From positions 248,001-312,000 of the forward strand of contig NZ_JACGXL010000005.1 of assembly GCF_014138265.1 (NCBI RefSeq): DNA of 64,000 bases, written 5' to 3'. This DNA is from Dokdonella fugitiva. GTDB taxonomy: Bacteria; Pseudomonadota; Gammaproteobacteria; Xanthomonadales; Rhodanobacteraceae. The notes below the pieces were generated by a model. It saw nothing but the letters and a program-made list of their open reading frames with translations. It did no database searches and had not been told where the DNA came from. Below, piece by piece: positions 28,757 to 38,777 of this stretch. Numbering within the stretch: the first letter of the stretch is position 1; every line of letters starts with the position of its first letter. The translations under genes and the position numbers were made by a program.

Positions 28757-29512
28757 ATGAGTGCATCCACGACCGCGGCGCGTGCGCCGGGGTTCCGCTA
28801 CTACGACCTGCTCGTCGGCGGCATGGTCGCGGTCCTGCTCTGTTCGAATCTGATCGGCCCGGCCAAGGTCTGCACCGTGACCCTGCCGCTGCTCGGCGCG
28901 CTCACGTTCGGCGCCGGCAACCTGTTCTTCCCGATCAGCTACATCTTCGACGACGTGCTGACCGAGGTGTACGGCTACTCGCGCGCGCGCCGCGCGATCT
29001 GGGCCGGCTTCGCCGGCCTCGCGTTCGCGAGCGTGATGACGTTCGTGATCATCGGCATGACGCCGAGCCCGGAAGAGCCGTTCAACGAACGCCTGCAGCC
29101 CGCGCTCGAGATCGTCTTCGGCGCGAGCTGGCGCATCATGCTCGCCTCGATGCTCGCCTACTGGATCGGCGACTTCGCCAACTCGTGGGTGATGGCGAAG
29201 ATGAAGCTGTGGACGAACGGCCGCTGGCTGTGGACGCGCACGATCGGTTCGACCATCGTCGGCGAGGGCCTGGACAGCATCACGTTCTATCCGATCGCGT
29301 TCGCCGGCATCTGGTCCGGCCAGACGATGCTCAAGGTCATCGCGTTCAACTGGACGATGAAGGTGCTCGTCGAGATCGTGCTGACGCCGGTGACGTACGC
29401 GGTGATCGGCTTCCTCAAGCGGCGCGAGGGCGTCGACACCTACGACGAGCACACGCATTTCACGCCGTTCAGCCTGCGCGACGAAGGCGAGCAACGCACG
29501 CCGCGCCCATGA
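28757..29512 (+). CDS. yhhQ: Queuosine precursor transporter (YhhQ/VUT family)
   Basis: From ATG 28757, behind GAGGGGG, the 251-residue membrane protein contains the family motifs FPISYIFDDVLTEVYGYSRA and LAYWIGDFANSWVMAKMK. GEGLDSITFYPIAFAG and KVLVEIVLTPVTYAVIGFLK follow. These match YhhQ, which imports the queuosine precursors preQ0/preQ1 for tRNA modification. Six membrane segments are expected. ATG 28727 is an alternative but adds only MMATHHEGAS. It diverges from the S53 peptidase gene with a 115-base gap. Confidence 0.9.
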   Translation: MSASTTAARAPGFRYYDLLVGGMVAVLLCSNLIGPAKVCTVTLPLLGALTFGAGNLFFPISYIFDDVLTEVYGYSRARRAIWAGFAGLAFASVMTFVIIGMTPSPEEPFNERLQPALEIVFGASWRIMLASMLAYWIGDFANSWVMAKMKLWTNGRWLWTRTIGSTIVGEGLDSITFYPIAFAGIWSGQTMLKVIAFNWTMKVLVEIVLTPVTYAVIGFLKRREGVDTYDEHTHFTPFSLRDEGEQRTPRP

Positions 29513-29529
29513 TCACGGGAGATTCCCCG

Positions 29530-30081
29530 ATGAACGCTTCGACATCCTCCGGGAGCGGCGCAAGCCGCGATGTTCTTGCTGTGCAGACGTCGAAGGCCGC
29601 AGCGCGCGCCGTTCGCGCCTCGCTGCGAGGCCTGCTGCTCGGGATCATGCTCGCCTTCGCCGGTCACGCATCCGCCGCTGACGACGCCGAGTACTTTCCG
29701 GTCACCCACGCACCGCCCGGCATGAACCTGCCGTTCTCCGAAGCGGTGCGGGTCGGCGGCATGCTCTACCTGTCGGGCGAAATCGGCACGGGCGCCGACG
29801 GCAAGCTCGTCGCCGGCGGCATCGCGGCCGAAGCGAAGCAGCTCATGGACAACATCGGCGGCACGCTCGCGCGCCACGGTTCGTCGTGGGATCGCATCGT
29901 GCAGTGCACGGTCGCGCTCGCCGACATCAAGGACTGGCCTGCGTTCAACGAGGTCTATCGCGGCTACTTCAAGCAGCACTTCCCGGCGCGCATGGCCTAC
30001 GCCGCCAGCGGCCTCGCCCTCGGCGCGCGTGCCGAGGTGCAGTGCAACGCGCTCGTCGATCGAGCTGCCCGGCACCACTGA
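29530..30081 (+). CDS. Exported RidA-family protein
   Basis: The 183-residue product has a long signal-like N-terminus. Hydrophobic LRGLLLGIMLAFAGHASA ends near residue 48, followed by a RidA/YjgF domain. The domain shows FSEAVRVGGMLYLSGEIGTG, EAKQLMDNIGGTLARHGSSW, CTVALADIKDWPAFNEVY and FPARMAYAASGLALGARAEV. Catalytic-type residues (Arg in PARMAY, Glu in RAEVQC) are present, as in active imine deaminases. If ATG 29647 is the real start, the signal is shorter. It follows yhhQ by 17 bases, probably cotranscribed. This is the second exported RidA-like protein in the window. Confidence 0.82.
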   Translation: MNASTSSGSGASRDVLAVQTSKAAARAVRASLRGLLLGIMLAFAGHASAADDAEYFPVTHAPPGMNLPFSEAVRVGGMLYLSGEIGTGADGKLVAGGIAAEAKQLMDNIGGTLARHGSSWDRIVQCTVALADIKDWPAFNEVYRGYFKQHFPARMAYAASGLALGARAEVQCNALVDRAARHH

Positions 30082-30086
30082 AGCCG

Positions 30087-30113
30087 CGACGGGCGGCCTT
30101 CGGCCGCCCGTCG
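30087..30113 (+). terminator. Bidirectional terminator-like hairpin
   Basis: CGACGGGCGGCC (30087-30098) pairs perfectly with GGCCGCCCGTCG (30102-30113) around TTC, a UUCG-like tight loop. It lies exactly between the convergent ends of the RidA gene (30081) and the MATE gene (30121). It has no T-tract. Confidence 0.55.
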
Positions 30114-30120
30114 TGGTGCG

Positions 30121-31476
30121 TCACGCCGGCGTCGGCACCACCTCGCGCGTGCGCCGGCCGATGTCGCGCAGGAGCAGCGTGATGATGAGGATCGCCTGCA
30201 AGGTCACCGTCGCGACCGACACGTACCACACCTCGTGCAGTTCGAAGCCGGGTCGCGTCGACAGCCAGTAGGCGACGCTCGCGAACACGGTGACGCGCGT
30301 GGCCGTGCAGTAGAGCGGCGGCAAGGTGTGGCCGAGCGCCTGGAACATGCCGGCGCAGGTGAAGATCAGTCCCTGCGCGACGAAGTTCCACGAGATGATG
30401 CGCAGGAACTCGCTGCCGATGCGCACGACCTCGGCGTCCTTCGTGAAGAAGCCGACGAGCAGGTCCGGGCGCCAGTGGCAGAACAGCGTGAGCACGGCCA
30501 TGATCACGCTGCCGATCAGCGCGGCCTTGTCGAACGTCTCGCGCACGCGCGGCAGCAGGCGCGCGCCCGCGTTCTGGCCGGCGAGCGGCGCGACCGCGAA
30601 GGCGACCGCCATCGCCGGCAGGAAGATCGCCTGCATCACGCGCGAACCGACGCCGAAGCCCGCCTGCGCGGCCGGCCCGAACGGTCGGATGATGAGGTAG
30701 ACGAGGGCGAGGAACAGGAACATCAGCGCGAACTCGCCGCCCGGCGGCACGCCGATCTTGAGGATGCGCTTCCAGGTCGCCGGATCGGGCCGCAGCAGCG
30801 CCGCGTCGACGCCGACGTATTTCTCGAGGCGCGCGAAGTACGCGACCATCATCACGACGCCGACCGCGATCGCCAGCGAGGTCGCGAGACCCGCGCCGGC
30901 GATGCCGAGCGGCTTGCCGGTGCCCCAGCCCGCGATGAGGACGGGCGCGAGGATCGCGTTCAGCACGACCGTCGCGACCTGCACGACCATGCCCGGCTTG
31001 GCGAGGCCGGTGCCGCGCAGCGCCGAGCCCATCGCGATCAGCGCGAACTGCAGCGCGAGCCCGGGCAGGAACCAGTGCAGATAGGTCGTGCCCTGCGCGG
31101 CGGTCTCGGCGTCCGCGCCGAGCGCGCGCGCGTACGTGCCGGCGAGCGCGTAGCCGCCGGCGAGCGTGATCGCGGCGAACAGCGCCGCGAGCAGCAGGCT
31201 CTGGTTGAACACGAGGTTCGCGTCGGCCTGGTTCTTCGCGCCGACCGCGCGCGCGATCAGCGCCATCGCGCCGACGCCGAGCACCTGGGTCAGCCCCATG
31301 ATGAAGAACTGCAGGTTGCCGGCGGTCGCGACGCCGGCGATCGCGGCGTCGCCGAGTTGCGCGACGAAGTAGAGGTCGACCAGCACGTACAGCGTCTGGA
31401 ACAGCATGCCGATCGCGATCGGTACCGCGAGTGCGACGAGATGGCGCGTGATCGAGCCTTGCGTCAGGTCCTTCAT
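30121..31476 (-). CDS. MATE-family multidrug efflux transporter
   Basis: The 451-residue polytopic protein starts MKDLTQGSITRHLVALAVPI. It has the MATE signatures LFQTLYVLVDLYFVAQLGDA and GNLQFFIMGLTQVLGVGAMA, and the second-half repeat FGVGSRVMQAIFLPAMAVAF followed by APLAGQNAGA. Twelve membrane segments are expected. It couples drug export to H+ or Na+. ATG 31476 is the only start that avoids a long Arg-rich extension. The 294 bases from here to the divergent methyltransferase hold no gene, only a possible -10 box TACAAT at 31561. Confidence 0.9.
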   Translation of the reverse strand: MKDLTQGSITRHLVALAVPIAIGMLFQTLYVLVDLYFVAQLGDAAIAGVATAGNLQFFIMGLTQVLGVGAMALIARAVGAKNQADANLVFNQSLLLAALFAAITLAGGYALAGTYARALGADAETAAQGTTYLHWFLPGLALQFALIAMGSALRGTGLAKPGMVVQVATVVLNAILAPVLIAGWGTGKPLGIAGAGLATSLAIAVGVVMMVAYFARLEKYVGVDAALLRPDPATWKRILKIGVPPGGEFALMFLFLALVYLIIRPFGPAAQAGFGVGSRVMQAIFLPAMAVAFAVAPLAGQNAGARLLPRVRETFDKAALIGSVIMAVLTLFCHWRPDLLVGFFTKDAEVVRIGSEFLRIISWNFVAQGLIFTCAGMFQALGHTLPPLYCTATRVTVFASVAYWLSTRPGFELHEVWYVSVATVTLQAILIITLLLRDIGRRTREVVPTPA

Positions 31477-31770
31477 GGCGGCGTTCCCGTGGAAGAGGGC
31501 GGCGCATTCTGCGCCGTCCGCGACCGCCTGTCGCGACTCGTTCGGCGCGCCGCATGGCGGTACAATGTCGACGAGGGGATCGCTCTCGCCGAGCGAATTC
31601 CGCCCGCTGGAACGGGGGCCGGATACCGCGATGACGCTGCCCTCGACCGCGCACGGACTCCGTCGCCGGGCGCAAGCAGCCGCAGCGCGATCGCTGCAGC
31701 GAAGGCCCCCGCGCGATCGCCGCGACAGTGCGAGACGCGCCATCCGTTTCTGCTTGTCGTGGAGTCCCGA

Positions 31771-32928
31771 GTGCCGGATCGCAACGAATCGTCGCTGTAC
31801 GCCCAAGTGTCGGCGATGTGCGCGGACGCGCGCTGCCTGCGCGCGGTGCTCGCCCAGGCGCAGGGCCTGCCGGCACGGGCGCCGTTCGAGGCGCGCATCC
31901 ACCCGCGCGACCAGATGCTGCTGCATTCGCTGCGCGAGCATCGCGACGCGGGCGCGGCGTTCAGCCAGTACTTCGCGATCGCGTTGCAGCAATACGCAGC
32001 GGCGAACGAGGTGGTGCGAGCCGTGTTCGGCGACGCCCGCGACCTGCGCGTGCTCGATTTCGCCTGCGGCTACGGTCGGTTGCTGCGCTTCCTCGGCCTC
32101 GCGTTGCCGCGCGGCCAGCTGTGGGCGTCGGAGTTGCAGGAGGACGCACTCGCGTTCGTCGCCGACGCGTTCGGCGTGCCCACGATCGCGTCGCACGCGG
32201 ATCCGGCGCGGTTCGATCCGGCACAGCGTTTCGACGTGATCTGGGTCGCCTCGCTGTTCTCGCACCTGCCCGACGCGCTGTTCGACGCCTGGATGCGCCG
32301 GCTGTACGGCCTGCTGACGCCGCGCGGCGTGATCTGCTTCAGCGTGCGCGACGTCGCGTTGCTGCCGCACGGCGTCGCCGCGCCCGTCTCCGGCCTGGCC
32401 TATTCGGGCGCGAGCGAGAACGCGGACCTCGGCGCCGACATTTACGGTACGACCTACGCGGACGAAGCACGCGTGCGCCGCGCGGTGCACGCCGCGGCCG
32501 GCGGCGAGCGTCCGCTGCATCGGCTGCGGCGCGCGCTCGCGAACGAGCAGGATCTCTACGTCGCCGCCGCCGATCCCGCGCGCGACCTGTCCGTGCTGGC
32601 CGGCTTCCGGCGCGGCGCCTGGGGCTGGCTCGACCGGCGCGAACTGCGCGACGGCCGGCTGGAGCTCGAAGGCTGGGCCGCGTCGCTCGACGACGGCGCG
32701 GTCGCGGCGGTCGAGCTCGAGATCGACGGCCGCGTGCACGCGTGCACGACCGGAATCGAACGTCCCGACGTCGCCGCCGCGTTCGGCGACGCGCGCCTCG
32801 GCCGCGCCGGCTGGCGGTTCGAGACCACGCTCGGCGCGCGCGTCACGCAGGCATTCGTCGTCGCCAGCGCGCGTTCGCTCACCGGCGAACGCGCGTTGCT
32901 GTACGTGGGCACCGTGGGCGCCGCCTAG
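31771..32928 (+). CDS. Class I SAM-dependent methyltransferase with C-terminal extension
   Basis: From GTG 31771, preceded by GGAG, the product is 385 residues. The SAM-binding motif I is RVLDFACGYGRLLRFLGLAL (about 91-110), motif II GQLWASELQEDALAFV, and motif IV region RFDVIWVASLFSHLPDALFD. About 100 residues follow the Rossmann domain. They contain GAWGWLDRRELRDGRLELEG and a beta-rich region ending RALLYVGTVG, resembling sugar-/protein-binding tails of glycan-related methyltransferases. The substrate is unknown; a cell-surface glycan is possible but unproven. An in-frame GTG at 31759 is also usable. The final codons overlap the opposing gene by four bases. Confidence 0.75.
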   Translation: MPDRNESSLYAQVSAMCADARCLRAVLAQAQGLPARAPFEARIHPRDQMLLHSLREHRDAGAAFSQYFAIALQQYAAANEVVRAVFGDARDLRVLDFACGYGRLLRFLGLALPRGQLWASELQEDALAFVADAFGVPTIASHADPARFDPAQRFDVIWVASLFSHLPDALFDAWMRRLYGLLTPRGVICFSVRDVALLPHGVAAPVSGLAYSGASENADLGADIYGTTYADEARVRRAVHAAAGGERPLHRLRRALANEQDLYVAAADPARDLSVLAGFRRGAWGWLDRRELRDGRLELEGWAASLDDGAVAAVELEIDGRVHACTTGIERPDVAAAFGDARLGRAGWRFETTLGARVTQAFVVASARSLTGERALLYVGTVGAA

Positions 32929-33623
32929 GCGACGGGGTGCGCCGCCGCGGACAGGCGTCCGCGCAGCAACTGCACGCCGAGCGCGACGTTCCATGCGCTC
33001 GCGCAGAGAACCGCGAGCAGCATCCCGCGCACGTCGAGCGTGAGCCAGCCGCCGAGTAGCGCGAGCGCGAGGGCGCCGCCGACGAGCACGCCGCTCGCGC
33101 CGAGCAGGCGCTGGGTGCGCGTGCGCAGGATCGCGAGCGACCACAGCACGATCGCGATCGCGCGCGCGACCTCGCCGAGGTCGGCGAGCGACTGGTTCAT
33201 CGCCCAGCCGAAGTGCAGCAGCGCGCGCAGCTGTTCGAGCGCGACCGTGTCGGCGCCCGCGTAGTGTGCGGCGACGCGACCGACCGCGAAGCCGTTGATC
33301 GTCGCCGCGCCGATGCCCGCAGCCGTACCGATCGCATAGGCGACGAGCGCCGCGCGTACGAGCGGGCGGCCGGCGCCGAACACGCGCGAGAATTCCGCGA
33401 AGCCGAACAACAGTGCCGCGAGCAGCGCGATCAATGCGCCGTGCACGACGCGGTTGAGCGCACCGACGCGCGCGACCTGCTCGACGAACACCGCCATGTC
33501 GCGCGTCGATCCCGACGGGTGGTGTGCCATCATCAGCAGCGCGAGCAGCGAGGCGGCGACGATGATTGCGCCGGCGGTACGCATGTCGGAGAAGGGAAGC
33601 GCGGAAGGGGAGCGTTCGGTCAT
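32925..33623 (-). CDS. Polytopic membrane protein (DUF4386-like)
   Basis: From ATG 33623 the 232-residue protein has about six or seven hydrophobic segments. These include GAIIVAASLLALLMMAHHPS, VVHGALIALLAALLFGFAEF, GIGAATINGFAVGRVAAHY and GVLVGGALALALLGGWLTL. This resembles DUF4386-type membrane proteins of unknown function. It is divergent from the TetR regulator gene (81 bases between starts), so the regulator may control it. Homology is by overall pattern only. Confidence 0.6.
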   Translation of the reverse strand: MTERSPSALPFSDMRTAGAIIVAASLLALLMMAHHPSGSTRDMAVFVEQVARVGALNRVVHGALIALLAALLFGFAEFSRVFGAGRPLVRAALVAYAIGTAAGIGAATINGFAVGRVAAHYAGADTVALEQLRALLHFGWAMNQSLADLGEVARAIAIVLWSLAILRTRTQRLLGASGVLVGGALALALLGGWLTLDVRGMLLAVLCASAWNVALGVQLLRGRLSAAAHPVA

Positions 33624-33704
33624 GGCATCGTCCTGGAAGTCGGGCTGCGCGGAGCTTAGCGGCAGGCGTGGCTCGTGCGGCGACGCGCGGACGCGATTCC
33701 GGAC

Positions 33705-34280
33705 ATGTCGGCGCGATCGTCCGGAAACGGCAGCGTCGCGATGACCGGCGAGCGCGGCGCGGCACGCGAGGACGCACGCCGGCGGCGCACGCGCAAGGCG
33801 TTGCAGCAGGCGTTCATCGCACTGTTCTTCGAGCGCGGTTTCGACGAGATCGGTGTCGCCGACGTCGCCGCGCGCGCAGGCGTCGGTCGTTCGACCTTGT
33901 ACGAGCACTACCGCGGCAAGGACGAATTGCTGCTCGACACCGTGCGCTATCCGTTCGACCGGCTCGCCGTCGTCGTCGAAGCGGACCCCGCGGCGGCGGA
34001 CGTCGTCGCGGCCTTGCGCCACTTCTGGGACAACCGCGCGAACGCGCGCGCGCTGCGGCGCGATTCGTCGCGGCGCGCGCTCGCGCGCGTGTACGCCCGG
34101 CTCGTCGCCGCACGCCTGGCGAAGCGGGCCGACGCCGGTGCGGCGACCGCGCGCACGGCGGCGCTCATCGCGCAAGCCCAGCTCGGCGTGCTGCTCGGCT
34201 GGCTCGCGGGCGACATCGACGCGACGCCCGAGCAACTCGCCGGCGCGCTCGTGCGGATGGTCCGCGGCTTGTCCGGATGA
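33705..34280 (+). CDS. TetR/AcrR-family transcriptional regulator
   Basis: The protein is about 191 residues with an N-terminal TetR helix-turn-helix: TRKALQQAFIALFFERGFDE, then VADVAARAGVGRSTLYEHYR and GKDELL. The C-terminal ligand domain is helical and Ala/Arg-rich with no recognisable ligand signature. ATG 33705 is chosen, but GTG 33675 and ATG 33741 are equally open. It is divergent from the membrane protein gene at 33623, the classical arrangement for local repression of that neighbour. Confidence 0.85.
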   Translation: MSARSSGNGSVAMTGERGAAREDARRRRTRKALQQAFIALFFERGFDEIGVADVAARAGVGRSTLYEHYRGKDELLLDTVRYPFDRLAVVVEADPAAADVVAALRHFWDNRANARALRRDSSRRALARVYARLVAARLAKRADAGAATARTAALIAQAQLGVLLGWLAGDIDATPEQLAGALVRMVRGLSG

Positions 34281-34337
34281 TGCCGGGAAGGCGCGCGTCG
34301 GCTACACTATGCGGCTCCGCGATACCTTTCGAACCCC

Positions 34338-36011
<1,674 letters not shown>

Positions 36012-36137
36012 CGGCAGGGCGGCACGCGCATCGCGCGTGTCGCCGCACTCGGCATCGTTACGGCGCCGCAACCTGGATCAAGCCGCGCTGGCGACGGATC
36101 CGGCGCTGCGCCTTGATCCGCCTACGCGCCTTCTTTC

Positions 36138-36209
36138 TGTGGGAGCGCCGGAAGTCGCGATGCTTTTGGACCGAGGGCTGAAGAGCATCGCGGCTTCCGC
36201 CGCTCCCAC
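36138..36209. repeat. REP-like inverted pair (GTGGGAGC units)
   Basis: Two ~26-base units face each other. GTGGGAGCGCCGGAAGTCGC... begins at 36139 and its near-perfect inverse ends at 36209 (24 of 26 bases complementary). Each unit is the invariant GTGGGA followed by a small palindrome around GGAA. Related units occur at 40598-40733 and 56464-56491. This layout matches bacterial REP sequences mobilised by RAYT transposases; no RAYT gene is in this window. The surrounding 36012-36314 intergenic stretch holds no gene. Confidence 0.75.
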
Positions 36210-36314
36210 GACGAAGCTCGCGCATCGGCGGCAACCCCGCGTGCTGCGCACCCGCGTTGCATCCTTCCGTGGTCACCGGCGCGCCGCGCCGCCACCGACG
36301 AACGGAGATCCGCG

Positions 36315-36755
36315 ATGGCCTGCTTCCCGAAGATCGACCAACCCTGTCCGCTCGGCATCGATGCGCAGCGACGCATCGCCGGCTTCTGCGGTCATTGCAG
36401 CAAGGCGGTGCACGGACTCGACGCGATGAGCGACGCCGAGCGCATCGCGTTCGTGCGCAACGCGCCGGGCCCGATCTGCGTGTCCTATCGCGTGCGCCGC
36501 GGCGTCGCGCTCGGCCTCGGTGCCGCCCTCGCGATATCGGTGGCCGTGCCGGGCCAGGCCGATCCGGTCGGCACCGAGATCCAGGCGAGCGTCGCCGCGG
36601 GCGTCGCGACGACCGCACCGCCGCCGCCGCCGCCGCCGGAACCGCAGGTGCTGCTCATGGGGGGCGTCAGCGATCCGAAGTCGGTCGCGATGGTCGACGA
36701 CGAGGACGACGACGTGCCGGAACTGCCGATCGTGCACGAGGCTGGCGCGCGCTGA
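36315..36755 (+). CDS. Cys-rich N-terminal, single-TM protein (tandem paralogue 1)
   Basis: The 146-residue protein has no close recognisable function. Residues 1-55 form a compact cytoplasmic module with Cys at 3, 11, 25, 28 and 55. The centre reads FCGHCSKAVHGLDAMSDAER, close to the CxxCxKxVxDxTxMSxxE pattern in N-termini of some Bacteroidota and proteobacterial envelope proteins. A membrane segment (about 62-82, GVALGLGAALAISVAVPG) and a proline run (PPPPPPPEPQ) follow. The periplasmic tail shows GGVSDPKSVAMVDDEDDDVP and ends ELPIVHEAGAR. The next gene is a paralogue 45 bases downstream. The Cys module may bind zinc or iron-sulphur; that is inference. Confidence 0.75.
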   Translation: MACFPKIDQPCPLGIDAQRRIAGFCGHCSKAVHGLDAMSDAERIAFVRNAPGPICVSYRVRRGVALGLGAALAISVAVPGQADPVGTEIQASVAAGVATTAPPPPPPPEPQVLLMGGVSDPKSVAMVDDEDDDVPELPIVHEAGAR

Positions 36756-36800
36756 TGCGCTTGCCGTAACCTGTCGGCGACACCCTCGCGAGGAGGACGC

Positions 36801-37292
36801 ATGGCCTGCTTCCCGAAGATCGACCAGCCCTGTCCACTCGGCATCGACGAGCAGCGGCGCATCGCAGGCTACTGTGGTCGTTGCAGCAAGGCGGTCCATT
36901 CGCTCGACGGCATGAGCGATGCGGAGCGGGTCTCGTTCGTGCGTGCGGCGAAGGGGCCCATGTGCGTCACCTATCGAGCCGCGGGCCGTGGTGCCGCCAT
37001 CGGACTCGGGGCGGCGCTTGCGCTGTCGGCGCCGGCGGCGCAGTCGCAAGACACGTTGCCCTATGCACCGCAGGTGCAATCCCAACCGACGCAGCCGACG
37101 CCGCCGCCACCCGGCATCTACGGCTATCCGTCGTCCGCGCAGGAACACGTCGACCTGTCCGACCAGAAGATCGAATCGATCACCATCACGGGCGGCGTCA
37201 GCGACCCCGCGACCGTGGAGTTCGTCGACGCGAGCGACGCATTGCCCGAGCTGCCGCTCGTCCACGAAGCGGATCCCGCCGCACCGCGCTGA
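36801..37292 (+). CDS. Cys-rich N-terminal, single-TM protein (tandem paralogue 2)
   Basis: The 163-residue paralogue of the preceding gene has a nearly identical N-terminus: MACFPKIDQPCPLGIDEQRR, then YCGRCSKAVHSLDGMSDAER and GPMCVTYRA, with Cys at the same five positions. The membrane segment GAAIGLGAALALSAPAAQ is followed by a Pro/Gln linker (PTQPTPPPPGIYGYPSS). The tail again reads ITGGVSDPATVEFVDASDAL and ends ELPLVHEADPAAPR. The conserved ends with divergent middles suggest that the Cys module and the acidic tail are the functional parts. It ends seven bases before the opposing transglutaminase gene. Confidence 0.75.
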   Translation: MACFPKIDQPCPLGIDEQRRIAGYCGRCSKAVHSLDGMSDAERVSFVRAAKGPMCVTYRAAGRGAAIGLGAALALSAPAAQSQDTLPYAPQVQSQPTQPTPPPPGIYGYPSSAQEHVDLSDQKIESITITGGVSDPATVEFVDASDALPELPLVHEADPAAPR

Positions 37293-37298
37293 GGTGCG

Positions 37299-38114
37299 TC
37301 AGCCGGCGTCCTTGACGACGCCGGCTGCTCCGACGATGTGCATGCGCGCGATCGTCTGCATCTCGCCGCGGAAACCGTCCGGCGTGCCGTCTCCGATGCT
37401 GATCGCGATATGGCTCGCGTCGAACTTGCCGAGCGCGGCATCGTAGCTCTTCCAGCGCCGCCCATCCCACGCCTGCACCCACATGTGCGGGCTGAACGCG
37501 TGTCGTTCGCCGAGGAAGTGGCTCGCGTACGAAACGCCCGCGACGACGCGCGTCGGGATGTGCCGCGCGCGGGCCGCGGCGGCGAGCAGGATCGCGAACT
37601 CAGTGCAGTCGCCGCCGCGCGAGATCAGCGCCTCGGTCGCACTCTGGTATTCGCGGAAATCGATCGTGCCGGTCAGCTTGCGCTGCACCGCGAGCACGAG
37701 CTGGTTCATCTGCGAATCGACTGTGCCGCCGGTCGCCGCGCGCGCGAACGCGATCACGCGCCGATCGCGGCTCTGCACCCACGCGTTCGGTTCGAGGTAG
37801 TGGCGCAGGTCGTCCGCGCTCGGCGGCGTTTCCTCGCCGCACTCGGAGCAGATCGTGAGCTCGGTTGTCGCGCCGTCGTCGCGCACGTGCTGTTCGTACG
37901 TCTCCGGCCACGCCCAGGGTGCGCCGAGCATCTGCACGCGGAAGCGGATCGTGCCCGCGCGGGCCGACTCGGGGATGCGGTACGGCGAGGCGACGAGCAA
38001 CGACCGCAGGCCGCGTTCGATCTCCTCGTTGCTCGGCTTCGGTTCGCCGGCGCCGGCGCCCCACGCGACGAGCAGGGCGCAGCAGAGGAGGGCGGGGCGC
38101 AAGGTCGATCGCAT
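37299..38114 (-). CDS. Exported transglutaminase-like protein
   Basis: From ATG 38114 the 271-residue product starts with a signal peptide (MRSTLRPALLCCALLVAWGA, cleaved near GAG). It contains a transglutaminase-like cysteine-protease fold with Cys in ISRGGDCTEFAILLAAA, His in RHAFSPHMWVQAW and Asp in KSYDAALGKF. All three catalytic positions are present. An additional CSECGEE motif sits before the domain. Such periplasmic proteins probably cleave or crosslink peptides; the substrate is unknown. The 3' end carries a hairpin (AGCCGGCGTC 37301-37310 with GACGCCGGCT 37317-37326) that may terminate both converging transcripts. Confidence 0.83.
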   Translation of the reverse strand: MRSTLRPALLCCALLVAWGAGAGEPKPSNEEIERGLRSLLVASPYRIPESARAGTIRFRVQMLGAPWAWPETYEQHVRDDGATTELTICSECGEETPPSADDLRHYLEPNAWVQSRDRRVIAFARAATGGTVDSQMNQLVLAVQRKLTGTIDFREYQSATEALISRGGDCTEFAILLAAAARARHIPTRVVAGVSYASHFLGERHAFSPHMWVQAWDGRRWKSYDAALGKFDASHIAISIGDGTPDGFRGEMQTIARMHIVGAAGVVKDAG

Positions 38115-38368
38115 GTATGGAATCCAGAGTCGATGGGACGAGCGTGCGCGATGGCACGTGCGATGTCCAACGCGATCACGCGGCTGGCGGGGTCGCGCGG
38201 CGCCCGGTGTGCGCGTGGAACACCCGGTGCCGCTCAAGGCCGTCGGGTTCGAGGCACTCGGTGCCGAGCTCGCCGCCGCCGCGCGGCGGTCGTCGCCGCG
38301 GTCGCCGCCTGGGGATGCGCGCGGGAGACGCGTTAACATGTGTCTCCCCCACCGCCGCCCCGTCCTGC

Positions 38369-38755
38369 ATGAGCACGCGCAAGCCCGACGACGACAAGCT
38401 CGACCGCATCGTCGCCGCGGCGCGCCGCGCGGCGGAGCAGCGCGAACTCGGTTACCGCGAACGCGCGTTGAAGATGTATCCGTGGGTGTGCGGCCGCTGC
38501 GGCCGCACGTTCACGCGCGCGAACCTGCAGGAACTGACGGTCCACCATCGCAACCACGACCACGACGACAATCCGGCCGACGGCAGCAACTGGGAGCTGC
38601 TCTGCGTGTACTGCCACGACAACGAGCACTCGCGCTACATCGATCACGTGCGCGGGGCCGGCTACGAGACGCCGCCGCCGACTTCGGCCGCTGCGACGTC
38701 GAACCCGTTCGCCGACCTCAAGGCGCTGCTCGCGCGCGGAAAGGGCGAGGCCTGA
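38369..38755 (+). CDS. yajD: HNH endonuclease-fold protein (YajD-like)
   Basis: The 128-residue protein contains an HNH nuclease domain: YPWVCGRCGRTFTRANLQEL, then the HNH core LTVHHRNHDHDDNPADGSNW and LLCVYCHDNEHSRY. Two CxxC pairs provide a structural zinc site. Length and order match YajD, a small HNH protein of unknown cellular role. ATG 38369 is chosen; the frame is open for 500 bases upstream but lies antisense to the transglutaminase gene. The tail after GYETPPP is low complexity. It is followed after 22 bases by rsmC. Confidence 0.85.
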   Translation: MSTRKPDDDKLDRIVAAARRAAEQRELGYRERALKMYPWVCGRCGRTFTRANLQELTVHHRNHDHDDNPADGSNWELLCVYCHDNEHSRYIDHVRGAGYETPPPTSAAATSNPFADLKALLARGKGEA

Positions 38756-38777
38756 TGCCGCCGGCGCACCGCCCCGC

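Noticed and set aside
31501-31570. Strong promoter at TACAAT 31561
   Set aside because: A good -10 is present, but no convincing -35 at 16-18 bases is seen, so it is mentioned only as a possibility with the MATE gene.
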